A DNA stretch of 64,000 nucleotides from the NCBI GenBank assembly GCA_907165275.2, contig OU015652.1:10803001-10867000 (forward strand), written 5' to 3'. Positions 11,321 through 21,169 of this stretch are shown in pieces; the first letter of the stretch is position 1, and each line of letters starts with the position of its first letter. The position numbers were made by a program, and so were the translations under genes. This stretch comes from Zygaena filipendulae (Eukaryota; Arthropoda; Insecta; Lepidoptera; Zygaenidae). The notes under the pieces were generated by a model. The model did no database searches. It worked only from the letters and a program-made list of their open reading frames with translations, and was not told the origin of the DNA.

Positions 11321-11656
11321 TGTATCAATTATACATTTACTTCGATAACAAAAGCAAACGTGCAGTTACCTGAGATCGTCCCGTGGTCTCACCAAGTTGG
11401 CTCGATGCTTCTCCTCGGGGCGCCCCTGGTAATCCTCAGAACCACAGTTGAGGCAAGCCAGTTCCCAACAATTACAAGCTTCTGCACGTGTTTAATGGAC
11501 TGTATAATTTTATATGCGCGATACGAGCAATTTTCAAACACACACGTTCGTACCCGCTGATTCCAAATTCAAAAAGAGATCATTCGTTGCTACGTCATTC
11601 GCCTAGTTGACAGTTACGTTCCGTAACACGAACTTTTCTATTACAAAGATTGTACA
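11321..11656 (-). repeat. 5' LTR of BEL/Pao element (336 bp)
   Basis: Identical by reading to 4897-5232 and followed by the TTAAT target duplication at 11657-11661. Confidence 0.92.
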
Positions 11657-11661
11657 TTAAT

Positions 11662-12247
11662 AATATAGATAATATGTAACACTTTTGTCTACGATATTAC
11701 TTTTGTTCAGTTTTTTTTGTCAGTAATATATATGTATTAGATAACACTTGTGTTCACGACATTACGTTCGTTCAATATTTTGTTTTGTTTGAAAGCGTAG
11801 CATCACTGCATGCGATGATACTCGCGAAGAGTTATTCGCAGCGCAGCGTTTTTTGCGTCGTACATTACGCAATCACACATGTATGGTAATATTATGAGAA
11901 TACCTATATAATATTGCAGAGTCTTTGTGTACTATGTGTTTAATTATAAAACCTATTTTTTTAAAATGTATGGTTTGCATGTTTAGTGTTCTAGATTAGG
12001 TACAGAATATTGCATAAAACATTATTGTGTTGCAATGTACAAACTGGCCAGTTGTGCATTTTGACACAATGATGAGTTAGCATATATTTTTATTTTTTGG
12101 AGCAATGACTTTTCAATTGGATTGCAAATTTAACAATTTAATAGATGTCATTAGTTTTCTTTTATAAGTTTTTAGTAATTTTGGCATTCGTCGACCGACA
12201 CTTAGGAAGAGACATACAACGCATTAGAGCGCGTTCAAGTGGTTCTT
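11662..12247 (+). other. Spacer of CsRn1-like element upstream of its third ORF
   Basis: AT-rich, no long ORF. A pyrimidine-rich stretch ending in AG (TTTTCTTTTATAAGTTTTTAG, AG at 12174-12175) could be the splice acceptor for a subgenomic mRNA, as used for env in other gypsy-type elements. The first ATG after it (12248) is in the third-ORF frame. The acceptor is inference. Confidence 0.4.
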
Positions 12248-12268
12248 ATGAGCATTATTTTATTAAAT

Positions 12269-12550
12269 ATGGGGAATCCGCAAAGCAAGAACTCAGAAGT
12301 AGTTATAGCGAACAACGCAAATGTAGACGCAGCCCTGGAAAGGAAAATTGAACTTTTTGGAGTTTCCAGCATAGTAATTATTACCCTGGCAGTAGTCATC
12401 GTAATCGTATGTGGCTGTAGATATGGGTGTCACCGGGCTAAGAAGTTATTAGTAAAGGACATCAACTCCACCCTAGACATGGTTCGGGTCGTTGACAAAC
12501 CTCGCCCTAGCCCGGAAGTATCATCTGCTCAGACAGTGTATAAGTATTAG
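12269..12550 (+). CDS. Small myristoylated, single-pass membrane protein in the env position of the CsRn1-like element
   Basis: 93-residue protein from the second ATG of the frame. This start gives MGNPQSK, a textbook N-myristoylation signal (Gly2, Ser6), in a strong context (A at -3, G at +4). The ATG at 12248 would add seven residues and hide Gly2, but its context is poor, so leaky scanning is likely. After a short hydrophilic segment (residues 7-32) comes one transmembrane helix (about 33-47). C48, C50 and C54 sit at its inner edge, candidate palmitoylation sites, followed by a basic patch (HRAKK) and a Pro/Ser-rich tail ending VYKY. There is no signal peptide. The ORF lies between pol and the 3' LTR. 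The layout recalls fusion-associated small transmembrane proteins, but I see no sequence identity; it could instead be a particle-assembly or membrane-targeting factor. Function unknown. Confidence 0.62.
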   Translation: MGNPQSKNSEVVIANNANVDAALERKIELFGVSSIVIITLAVVIVIVCGCRYGCHRAKKLLVKDINSTLDMVRVVDKPRPSPEVSSAQTVYKY

Positions 12551-12854
12551 TTTGGTGTTTCCTAAGTGTCGTCGCGAATTTGTAGTCGTATACTATAGGT
12601 ATAAGATGTTAATGTTTATATAGTATATCGAATGGTAAGAAATTCAATGTATAACTCTGTAACATAGAGAGCGCAATAAGCGACCATGTACCTACTCATG
12701 TAATGATACACCGTGTTATTGTTTAGCGAAAAGTGAGACGGTCGCGCGAAATGTGAATGTTTTAATTTAAGGGTATAGTGTATGCGTTTTGTTTTGTTTT
12801 ATATAAATTTTAGCGTAACAGGTTTTGGAAAATTTTTTGTTCCTCAAAAATTTT

Positions 12855-12872
12855 AGAAAAAGGGGGGAATGA
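12855..12872 (+). other. Polypurine tract of CsRn1-like element
   Basis: AGAAAAAGGGGGGAATGA directly precedes the 3' LTR, as expected for the plus-strand primer. Confidence 0.8.
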
Positions 12873-13105
12873 TGTAGCGTCTCAGCAATCTTGTACGCTG
12901 ACGCACTACTTTTGGTTATGCTAATGAATGCGAGCCGCGGTCTCGACAGACCCCTCCTAGCCTCTGCGGCGTGCGCTCGCGCACCTTGTAAACTAACTTT
13001 AAGTACTACACAGTAAGCTCGTGAACACAGAAATAAACAACTATAGATTTGTCAGAAACAGTTTCTTTTATTTACAATCAGCCGATACGAGCACAGTGCA
13101 GTAAA
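12873..13105 (+). repeat. 3' LTR of CsRn1-like element (233 bp)
   Basis: Identical by reading to 573-805 and followed by the TCGG target duplication at 13106-13109. Confidence 0.92.
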
Positions 13106-13471
13106 TCGGTTAAAAAATATTTAAGAGAACCAACACAATAAAATTCAATTTGACTTGCTATAGTAAAGTACCAATTGTGGTCAGAATGAATCGGAACTAA
13201 TTGTATGTAACTGCAGCTATTGTCGTCTGAATGACCTTCACCAAATCATAGTCATACTATGAACCAACTGCTTTCAATATTGTTTCATACAAATTACCAA
13301 ACACAAATTACCTGTTAAGGTATCACTTTTAATCCGCAATTATTTCGTAGTTGATGACTACAAACTAACTTTTAAATTTTAAAAATGATTTAAACTTATA
13401 TGATTATATTCTAGAGACTTTGAACCATAAGTAGGGTTGGCAACGAAAATTCATGAATTCACAATTATAAA

Positions 13472-13607
13472 CCTGGGACCGTATCTTTGAATCGCTCGAA
13501 TTGTTTTCGCACACGGAATCACAAGAATCACATCCTTGAGAAATATTTAAGGATTCCCATGTGAATCTTGCGATTATATTGTGTGCGATTCAAAAATACG
13601 GCCCCTG
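13472..13607. repeat. Foldback repeat (MITE-like, about 135 bp)
   Basis: The ends form an imperfect inverted repeat: GGGACCGTATCTTTGAATCG on the left and GCGATTCAAAAATACGGCCC on the right, with further pairing inside (CACACGGAATCACAAG against its degenerate complement). The rest of 13110-13768 holds nothing recognisable. Confidence 0.55.
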
Positions 13608-13768
13608 TACACTTTCTTAATTTGAGAATCGACATAATAATTATGTAATATAGACGCGTTTTTTAAATTATTTACCAACTGAGAATAACAGTTGTGTCCT
13701 CATAATAAAACTTTAACTCTGCTTCAACCAAGTAATAAATTAGCATTCTATTCTGTAATGAAATAAAT

Positions 13769-14362
13769 TCAAAAGGAGAACAATGAAAGGAAAACAATAA
13801 GTAAAAACAAATAGGTATTGCAGGCAATTGAAACTGTGGAGACGTTGCTAGTCGGACTATTGAAGAAATACAATGCTAAACCACAGTCCACTTTGTAGTT
13901 GGACATGCCTTCTCTACTGTACATTATTAGTTTGCAGTCGGCGTTTTTCGTTACATACAACCGCATGTGGGTCAGAGGATCCAACACGGTCGCCACTCTC
14001 CAATCCGTCACAGTTTTATCGTTTTCACTAGAAGACACTATCTGATGGGGTTGCTCGTCGGATTTCTTGGGCTCCCCACTCCACAGGCTGACGTTGACGT
14101 CGTCTTCCTCCATCTTCCTCGAGTTGTAATCTGGGATGTGCACGTTCAAAAGCTCATGGGCCTTGTAACAGAACACGGTCAAAGTTTCCGTGAGCTCGAC
14201 GTCCTCGATTCTTAGCCAACACTGATCGGCGCGGTCGTTCCGATTGGGAAACTCCAACGGCACGGGGAAAACTGTGTAAGGTTTCACGATTTTAATATTC
14301 TCTTCACTGCACCAAGCTACGAGGAATAAATTTGCCAATAAAGCGGCTTGTATCATTTTCAA
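13769..14362 (-). CDS. Small secreted, probably GPI-anchored four-cysteine protein (cluster member 1)
   Basis: 197 residues in a single exon with start context GAAAATGA. The N-terminal signal peptide is about residues 1-18 (hydrophobic, ending AWC). The mature part has four conserved cysteines in two pairs, C48-x16-C65 and C143-x16-C160. The first pair reads CWLRIEDVELTETLTVFC, clearly related to the same stretch in the gene at 18009. The C-terminus (about 176-197) is hydrophobic after a small-residue region, which suggests a GPI attachment signal. Two N-glycosylation sites (NVS) are visible. It lacks the Gly/Ser-rich domain of its two paralogues and points away from them. A TATA-like CTATAAGT lies at 14401-14408 on the minus strand, about 40 bases upstream of the ATG. 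I do not recognise the family. Confidence 0.75.
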   Translation of the reverse strand: MKMIQAALLANLFLVAWCSEENIKIVKPYTVFPVPLEFPNRNDRADQCWLRIEDVELTETLTVFCYKAHELLNVHIPDYNSRKMEEDDVNVSLWSGEPKKSDEQPHQIVSSSENDKTVTDWRVATVLDPLTHMRLYVTKNADCKLIMYSREGMSNYKVDCGLALYFFNSPTSNVSTVSIACNTYLFLLIVFLSLFSF

Positions 14363-14644
14363 TGTGCTACTGGCACGGTGTCATGATGGTAACTGATCGT
14401 ACTTATAGTGCTTCACGACTCACGACTAGCAAGTTCGGCGACACGCCTCACCTGCTGGAGAAGAGGCGGCGTTCGCCTTTGTGAGACGATTAAAGAATGG
14501 AACTATTAGATCGAACAACTCATTGTTTACGTGTTTATAAATGTGTACCTACCTAATTAGTGCGTTTGCTTTAGATTGCTCGCGTATTTCTTACGTAATA
14601 GAGAATAATAATATTAATTAAGGTCTATAAATAGTAAGAATATT

Positions 14645-14880
14645 TGGACGCAGATAAGCAATAACATGTTAACCCACAAAATTAAGTTATTGATTCAGAA
14701 CGATTTATTAAGAGTTAGAGAACGTATTTTAAATATATGTTTACTTACTACATTCTTTAAATATGTAACTAAATATTGAACATAAAAAATTTTGACACAA
14801 AATGGCGTTATAATTTTAAAACACGATTTACTCAAAATTTCTCCAGTGTGGGTTAACACACTATTGCTTATCTATGTCCA
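14645..14880. repeat. GATAAGCAATA MITE, copy 1 (236 bp)
   Basis: Ends form imperfect inverted repeats of about 33 bp, TGGACGCAGATAAGCAATA at the left and the complement of TGGACATAGATAAGCAATA at the right, both followed inward by TTAACCCAC. Other copies: 17158-17395 (inverted) and 61374-61612. Confidence 0.8.
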
Positions 14881-15095
14881 TTTATGGTAAGAATATAAAA
14901 ACCACCGAAGCAGTATTTACCTAGAAATTAGTAATCTTTACAATATGAATGATTGGAATTCATCTAGAGAGCAGAAACAAAAATAACTGTTACTGACACA
15001 ACCCAAACCACTAGATCAATTAAGTATCTCAAAATTTTACACATGGATTTTATTATTGAATTTATTATTGAATATTATTGAATATAATTTATTAT

Positions 15096-15365
15096 TGAAT
15101 ATCCCGCGCGGTTTCACCCGCGATAATTTCGAAGTTCCCGCGGAATTATTCCATACAAACTTTGCAACCCCTTTTGATTAAAAGGGATTGAATTTTCAAA
15201 AATCTTTTCTTATCGGATGCCTACGTCCGCGCGTCCGCGTCTTACAAAGAACACACCCTACAAGTTTCAGGTCTCTACTTTCAGCGGTTTAGGCTGTGCG
15301 TTGATCCATCAGTCATTCAGGACAAAGCATTTTATATATTATTATTATTATATAGATATTATGTA
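15096..15365 (-). repeat. Dispersed repeat family 1, minus orientation
   Basis: Has the family signature (CGCGGTTTCACCCGCG, then AGTTCCCGCGG, ending in a TATTAT run). The family resembles the 3' tail of a LINE or SINE common in Lepidoptera; the class is not certain. Confidence 0.6.
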
Positions 15366-15771
15366 TATTATGCAAGGGTTTTAGAAATTACACCCCAAAG
15401 AGGATGAAAACCGGTGAAACGCGGGTGAAACCCTGGGTTTCGTGACATGCAGTTGATAACAATAGTTAGGTATTAGTTTGCTGGTTTCCGCTATGAGCTA
15501 AGCATTAAGAAAGGTTCCTACTTTTACAGATTTTTTGACATCACATAGACTGTATCTATGTAGGTATTTACTTTTTATACTTAGGTATCTAATTGTTAGG
15601 CAAAAGAAGAAAAAAAAAACTGCAAGCGCATCACTGCATCATTGGTCACGATTTAGTTTGAAGATCGGAAAATAAAAGAGACATAGTAAATGCTACTTCA
15701 GTTTACATTCGTCATCATTGAATAGACGGAATATCGGGTCTGAAAATCATAACATAATTAAAATTAGATGT

Positions 15772-15889
15772 TTAAAGGTGGCCTGGGAGAGATCGCTTTA
15801 AGCGATAAGGCCGCCTTTTGTATACCTTTAAGTTGAATGTAGGAAAATTTGTAAACACTTTTTTGTAATTTGGTGTGCAATAAAGAGTA

Positions 15890-15923
<34 letters not shown>

Positions 15924-15925
15924 TG
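15772..15925 (+). repeat. LINE 3'-tail-like repeat ending in (TATC)n
   Basis: GGTGGCCTGGGAGAGATCGC, then a palindromic AAGCGATAAGGCCGCC region, then GTGCAATAAAGAG and about 9 TATC units (15893-15922). This is the form of a LINE/SINE 3' end with a simple-repeat tail. Confidence 0.55.
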
Positions 15926-17157
15926 TTTAGTCTATCATATTTTGTCTATCCACGTATTTAGTACCACGTATACCCACAGGTTTATGTGTTATGGTCTTCT
16001 TTCATTGACAATGGGTGTTGACGTCTACAATTGTGACGAACTACATTGTAACGTAAACGATAGTGAACCGCAGTACATATGATGTCACTCGATTATGTGT
16101 GTAACATTATCGTGTGACGTCATACTTATCTATCGTAACAATACTTCGTTGATCGCAAAAACAAAGTTGCCCTCTTGCAGTAATTTTTTTGATATCTTTG
16201 ATTACCTATAGTAATTGTAAAATAGTAAAGTACCTAGGTTTTGAGAATAAATCAGATCTTTCCACTTTAGTGAATATTAGGTATCTACTTTTTTTTTCTA
16301 CAGTAAGTATCAGAATTGGAATAAGGTTTGTGTTTTAACTTTCAGGGTCACGTGCTGCTACTAAATTCTCCTACTAATGAGAGCATACATAGGTACATAT
16401 TATTATTAGCTAGTTATGTTTTGATTTTCTACTGCACATTAAACAAAAAGGAATGCCTCATTATCCTTGATAAACGTAAAGATCTCAGAAGAATAAATAG
16501 TGAGGTAAAGATATTTCACAAATGAAATAGGTATTGCTCGCTCTTTTTCATATCGCGAATATTTCAGTCGAAGACACAGATTTTATCATGAGAACGCGTT
16601 ACATTAACCATAAACTATTCCGAAAATGCGGCAAACGGTTTCAAAGGCTGGCGATCTTCTTTGGTCGACGATATGCGAATATTTAGATATTTTTATCAAT
16701 TTAGTCATAATAAGTCGCTTATTCTTATCAGTTAACTATTTAACGAAACATTGATTTTGATAGGTAGGTATTTTATCGTTTATAAAACTAAAATTGGTTT
16801 TTCAGTAGAAAGAATACCTAACTGTTTTTTATCATAAAACGAACGTAGACTAATTTGTTTTTAATTTGTGTCCATCCATCATCCAGACTATCATGATAAA
16901 ATATAATATAATACATCCGGCCTCAGGAATGGGTTTTTGCATTCGTCTAAATTACATAGGTAGGTACTTATGAAATTGATAATCTGAGATAAATGGTTCT
17001 ATTTTATTCTATTGGATGAATAGACATTCTGTTGTAGATGCGCGACACTTTAATATGGCATCACCTCCAGAGATGAGTGGCAAAAATGTCAAAGCTCGTT
17101 TTGGTATCATTCAATTAAAAAGCAATGACGCCCTCTACTTATCTATCAACTCATAAC
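15926..17157. other. Intergenic, nothing recognised
   Basis: AT-rich sequence without a convincing ORF or a clear repeat. The short open frame near 16328 has no supporting features. Confidence 0.5.
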
Positions 17158-17395
17158 TGGACATAGATAAGCAATAGTGTGTTAACCCACACTGGACAAA
17201 TTTTGAGTAAATTAAAGTTTCAAAATTATAGCGCCATTTTGTGTCAACATTTTTTATGTTCAATATTTATTTACATATTTAAACAATGTAATAAGGTAAA
17301 CACATAACTGAAAAACGTTCTCTAACTCTCAATAAATCGTTCTGAATCAATAACTTCGTTTTGTGGGTTAACATGTTATTGCTTATCTGCGTCCA
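17158..17395. repeat. GATAAGCAATA MITE, copy 2, inverted (238 bp)
   Basis: Runs from TGGACATAGATAAGCAATAG to the complement of TGGACGCAGATAAGCAATA, i.e. in reverse orientation to the copy at 14645. Confidence 0.8.
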
Positions 17396-17900
17396 ACTTG
17401 TTACAAAATGTCTGAAGTACCTACTAATAATGAAACACAGTGATTGATTTATTCTTTTCTAAGTTTAATGTAAATTGCTAAATTGTTAAAACGTGCTCAA
17501 CTTGCTGCTTAATAAATAATCATAAACAATGCCGAAATATGTTATTTCTCTAAAACATTCCGAATTTTGTTATTTAAAGAAAGTTTCTTCTACGTTAACT
17601 ACTTTTATAAAAAAAAACTACTAATAACTTATTAGTTTAAAATAATCATTAACGAATGATAACATAAAGTTTGAAGTTTAGCATAACTTAATTATTAACT
17701 AGCGTTCGTTGTGTATAGAATATTGATAAACAGCTTGCTTAGTTAGAATAACCTTTGCCACTTATTAATTATCTATGTTTTTCAGACAAAATACTGAGAA
17801 TAGTCATTATAAGTTCCCCCAATACGACGTTTTTAGAGCGAGAGAAAATATGCAATAATTATTCCCAGATAGTGTGTCTGACCAGCTAACGTCATACGAG

Positions 17901-17910
17901 TATATTTAAC
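17901..17910 (+). promoter_or_regulatory. TATA-like element of the 18009 gene
   Basis: TATATTTAAC about 100 bases before the ATG at 18009; a GC-rich 5' leader follows. No clear initiator could be fixed. Confidence 0.35.
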
Positions 17911-18008
17911 TAGTTTATTAGTCAACATCTAAATGAACGAGAGGCGTAGTGCGCAGTCGACCGCGGTCGCGTACGCACACGGCGTAATTTTACAAACAGG
18001 ACAAAAAA

Positions 18009-19496
18009 ATGGCCAACAGATTTATTCTGTTGTGCCTCGCGGTTGCTTTATTAAGCGCAAGTTATGTAGAAAGTCGTAGATCTAGTGGCGGAAGTAGAAG
18101 TAGTGGAAGTAGTAGTAGAGGATCTGGGTCAAGTTGGGGCAAAGGATGGGGCTCTAGTGGTTCCAGTTCTAGTGGAAGCAGTGGCTCAAGTTGGGGCTCT
18201 GGAGGTTCCAGCTCTAGTGGAAGCAGTGGTTCCAGTTGGGGCAAAGGATGGGGGGGCTCAAGTTCAGGAAGTAGTAGCAGCGGGTCAAGTTGGAACAAAC
18301 CTTCATCTACCTGGAATACTGGATCAAGTAGCAGTGGTTCCAGTTGGGGTAACTGGGGCGGTTCAAGCTCTGGTAGCTCTAGTTATCCTAAATCCCCTGG
18401 TTTATCAGGGAGTGGATCGAGTTCAGGATCTGGATCTCACAGTTATCCATCTTCATCTACGGGACTTTCGGGAGGTGGATACGGATCGGGGTCTTCAGGA
18501 TCGCATGGCTACCCATCATCATCGGGTGGTTTGTCTGGTTCAGGATCAGGGTCCCATAGTTATCCACCTTCATTTTCTGGAAGTGGATATGGGACGGGAT
18601 CATCAGGATCTTCAGGATCACATGGCTACCCCTCATCTTCAGGGGGACTGTCTGGATATGGAACAGGTTCGGGATCAAATAACTACAAGCCTTCATACGG
18701 AAATACACATCATCAAACGAACTCATACAACACAAACAGTGGTTATGGGTCGGGTTCAGGATACGGCACCGGCAATCGCGGCTACGGAAGTGGAGTATAT
18801 TATAGCCCACCGTCTTACTACTCATCTCCACAACACGTATACGTGACTGAATATAGAAGCTCGGACAGCCGGTACGGAGATCTTTTGACGGGTCTGACGT
18901 TATACAACTTGGGAAGATCCCACAACCACTACCACGACCACTATTACTACGATGACTATTACAGAAGAAGAAACTATGACACATCAAGCGATTACAATAA
19001 CAGACCTAGAGATGAGGCAACGTGCACCTTAAGAATAACGGAGAGCGGAAAGACAGAGACACTGAAGATTCCGTGCGCAATAGTTTCTACATTCAGTGAA
19101 GGTACTAAGCAAAGTGTATCCGAGACGCAAGTTAACACAACTGTTTGCGTGACAAATACTTCAGTGGTCAACAATACATTACCAAATAATAGCACTGCAA
19201 TGAACGCTACTCTATCGTCCAACATGACTATGGTCAATATGACTTCGTGCACAACCAACTTCACAGATCCGTTATCCGTGAAAGGTCCACCGGTGAATTC
19301 GGCTGACATAAAATGTGAGGTGGCAATTCAAACTAAAGAAGCGTACTTTAAGAACAGTGTGGATTGTAAAACTCTAATGGAATACTCCAAAATGCCTGAA
19401 CCAAAGAAGGAAACCGTCAATTTGCCACCGAGAGAAAAACTTAAATCGTGGTTAGCCAGTCCACCTTGGTGGATGTCGGTATTTATAGCCGTCTAA
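18009..19496 (+). CDS. Gly/Ser-rich secreted four-cysteine protein (cluster member 2)
   Basis: 495 residues in a single exon; start context AAAAAATGG. Signal peptide about 1-22. Residues 23-260 are low-complexity Gly/Ser repeats: first GSSWGKGWG and SSGSS units, then HSYPSS/HGYPSSSGGLSG units. A Tyr-rich part leads to the motif SRYGDLLTGLTLYNLG (287-302), then a His/Tyr-rich stretch. The C-terminal domain has C339-x16-C356 and C436-x16-C453 plus C380 and C414, with many N-glycosylation sites between (NTT, NTS, NNT, NST, NAT, NMT, NFT). The C-terminal tail (WWMSVFIAV) is short for a GPI signal. The neighbour at 24505 has the same architecture in the same direction, so tandem duplication is likely. 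I do not recognise a named family. Known proteins with such Gly/Ser domains include silk, cuticle and cell-surface proteins. Confidence 0.8.
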   Translation: MANRFILLCLAVALLSASYVESRRSSGGSRSSGSSSRGSGSSWGKGWGSSGSSSSGSSGSSWGSGGSSSSGSSGSSWGKGWGGSSSGSSSSGSSWNKPSSTWNTGSSSSGSSWGNWGGSSSGSSSYPKSPGLSGSGSSSGSGSHSYPSSSTGLSGGGYGSGSSGSHGYPSSSGGLSGSGSGSHSYPPSFSGSGYGTGSSGSSGSHGYPSSSGGLSGYGTGSGSNNYKPSYGNTHHQTNSYNTNSGYGSGSGYGTGNRGYGSGVYYSPPSYYSSPQHVYVTEYRSSDSRYGDLLTGLTLYNLGRSHNHYHDHYYYDDYYRRRNYDTSSDYNNRPRDEATCTLRITESGKTETLKIPCAIVSTFSEGTKQSVSETQVNTTVCVTNTSVVNNTLPNNSTAMNATLSSNMTMVNMTSCTTNFTDPLSVKGPPVNSADIKCEVAIQTKEAYFKNSVDCKTLMEYSKMPEPKKETVNLPPREKLKSWLASPPWWMSVFIAV

Positions 19497-20379
19497 TTTC
19501 TTATTTAATTATTTTTTACCTCTTTGTGTGCCATAGTTTTTAATGTTTCATAATTTAGAATTTTTTAAACGTTTTACTTAGTTTCATAGTTCCGTACAGA
19601 TGTCATATTGTCATATAGTAGCATTGAAACCAATCGTCACAAATTCGTACTTAAATCTACGACAACTTTAAATTCCAAAAAAAAAAAACAAGGTTTTGTT
19701 ACAGTTTACTTACAGATATTAATTTTGTCGTTCTTTTTGATGATATTTTTAGCGTGGGTGGTACTGTATCTTGGGTATTTTTACCTACTGTTTAGTATGT
19801 AATGGTCATGACTCATGAGCCATAGGTTTAAAAAATCCATTGTTTAGATAGGTACTCGTTTACGTTTATAGGTTAATACTCGTGGTTGTAAAGTTTTAAC
19901 GAAACCGTGAATCGTGATGTCTGTACATTAAATATTTTTAGATAAATAAGGTGTGGACCGTGGTGTATATATTGGTCTCGCAATTTAGGTCACAACTTTG
20001 CCATAACACCGTTTTATTTTTATACTTATAGTTGTATAAATTACGACACAGCAAAAGCGTGTCCAAGGGAATTTTAATGTTCATATTATGACAAGTTAAA
20101 ACGCAAGTAAAAACTGTACAAATCGAGGAGAGGCAACCGTATTGCCATGTTTGTGTAGCATGTAGTTTAAATTTAGGTAAATGTTATATTAGTACTTTTT
20201 CACTAAATTTGTATATAATTTCTTTTCATATTTGACCACTATTATCATAATTTATGCCATGCTAATATTTGAGCCAGACGAACCATTAATTAAGATGACC
20301 TTCGCGAGCCCATCACTACATAGTCAAAGTCGCTTCCAGCTGTGTTCCTATGTACCTATGCTTAGATCTTTAAAACTGC
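19497..20379. other. 3' region of the 18009 gene and intergenic DNA
   Basis: AT-rich. Likely contains the 3' UTR; a clear AATAAA close to the stop codon was not found. No other gene seen. Confidence 0.4.
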
Positions 20380-20502
20380 GCAACTGATTTTCATGCGGTT
20401 TTCACTAATAGATGGAGGAAGGTTTATATCTATATTTTATCCTGGAATTCCCGCAGGAACTCCGATATTACCGCGGGTGAAACCGCGGGGGACAGCTAGT
20501 TT
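20380..20502 (+). repeat. Dispersed repeat family 1
   Basis: ATCCTGGAATTCCCGCAGGA, then ATTACCGCGGGTGAAACCGC, ending GACAGCTAGT. Plus orientation, 3' part of the family. Confidence 0.65.
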
Positions 20503-21169
20503 AGCCATTGCGTGGGCCTCTAAAAAGTTATTACGTTGTGTACCTACCTATTTGTTTTCCAATTATTATTTTATACATTTGTGTCACATATTTAATATTA
20601 AGGTTACAAATATGGTAGAAATTGTGTATGTTTTTTTTTCCCATTAGCTCTGTAACGTCTTAAAAAGAATGTGTATCAAAATTCAAAAAGAGGAACAATC
20701 TACTAATACGTTAGAAACTTTTCAAGTTATTGAAGCACAAGTAGATAAATATAGGTACCTAATAATATAATGACAACTATGATATAAAGCAAAGACACAT
20801 CTTGAACCTTTGCTGTAGGGTTATCGTAATGTTTATAAAAATATAATGTAGCTATTAAATGTTTTATAATGTTTGAAGACGAAGATGCTTTCATAATTTT
20901 CATTTAACTATAAAAGACGCATTTATTAAATAAGTTATTAGAATTGTAATACGAACATACATGAAAAATAATGTATAATAATTACATGATAACTATTTGA
21001 GATATTTTATGACGTTCTTTTTCTTTATCATAATATTTTAGATAGTACCTAATCAAATCCTAAATCCTAAAATAATAATATAAAACAGCCCAATACGGCT
21101 AATACTATTATTATCAATACCTAAGTTATGAAAAAAAAAGAGATTTGAAGATTCTATTTTTAAGGAGTT

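Larger units (their letters stand above)
4897..11656 (-). mobile_element. BEL/Pao LTR retrotransposon inserted in the CsRn1-like element
   Basis: Two 336-bp LTRs (4897-5232 and 11321-11656) that read as identical, starting TG and ending CA, flank a single long minus-strand gag-pol ORF. The 5-bp target duplication TTAAT lies at 4892-4896 and 11657-11661. On the minus strand the order is 5' LTR (right), tRNA-Tyr primer site, gag-pol, purine tract (AAGGCGGGCGGTA), 3' LTR (left). About 6.76 kb, apparently full length and recent. It inserted after the host gypsy element, separating pol from the third ORF by 6.8 kb. Confidence 0.93.
573..13105 (+). mobile_element. CsRn1-like Ty3/gypsy retrotransposon, interrupted by a BEL/Pao element
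   Basis: Two 233-bp LTRs that read as identical bound the element, with a 4-bp target duplication TCGG at 569-572 and 13106-13109. In order it holds a primer-binding site complementary to the tRNA-Trp 3' end, gag, pol in the -1 frame, a small third ORF, and a purine tract before the 3' LTR. The tRNA-Trp primer and the unusual CHCC (not CCHC) cysteine/histidine pattern at the Gag C-terminus are known hallmarks of the CsRn1 clade. Removing the BEL insertion (4897-11656 plus one copy of TTAAT) leaves an element of about 5.8 kb with all ORFs open. The LTRs start TG but end in AAA instead of CA, which is atypical. The element looks young and possibly competent before the BEL insertion. Confidence 0.9.

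Noticed and set aside
12145..12351. Overlapping 68-codon ORF with a hydrophobic start, upstream of the small membrane protein
   Set aside because: Its 5' part contains the putative splice acceptor, and the rest is basic low-complexity sequence in another frame of the better-supported ORF.
16328..16525. 65-codon ORF with a hydrophobic stretch
   Set aside because: No start context, homology or neighbours to support it; length is expected by chance.
18085..18846. Long alternative-frame ORF across the Gly/Ser repeats, and antisense frames
   Set aside because: A by-product of GC-rich triplet repeats; no signal peptide and no stable composition.
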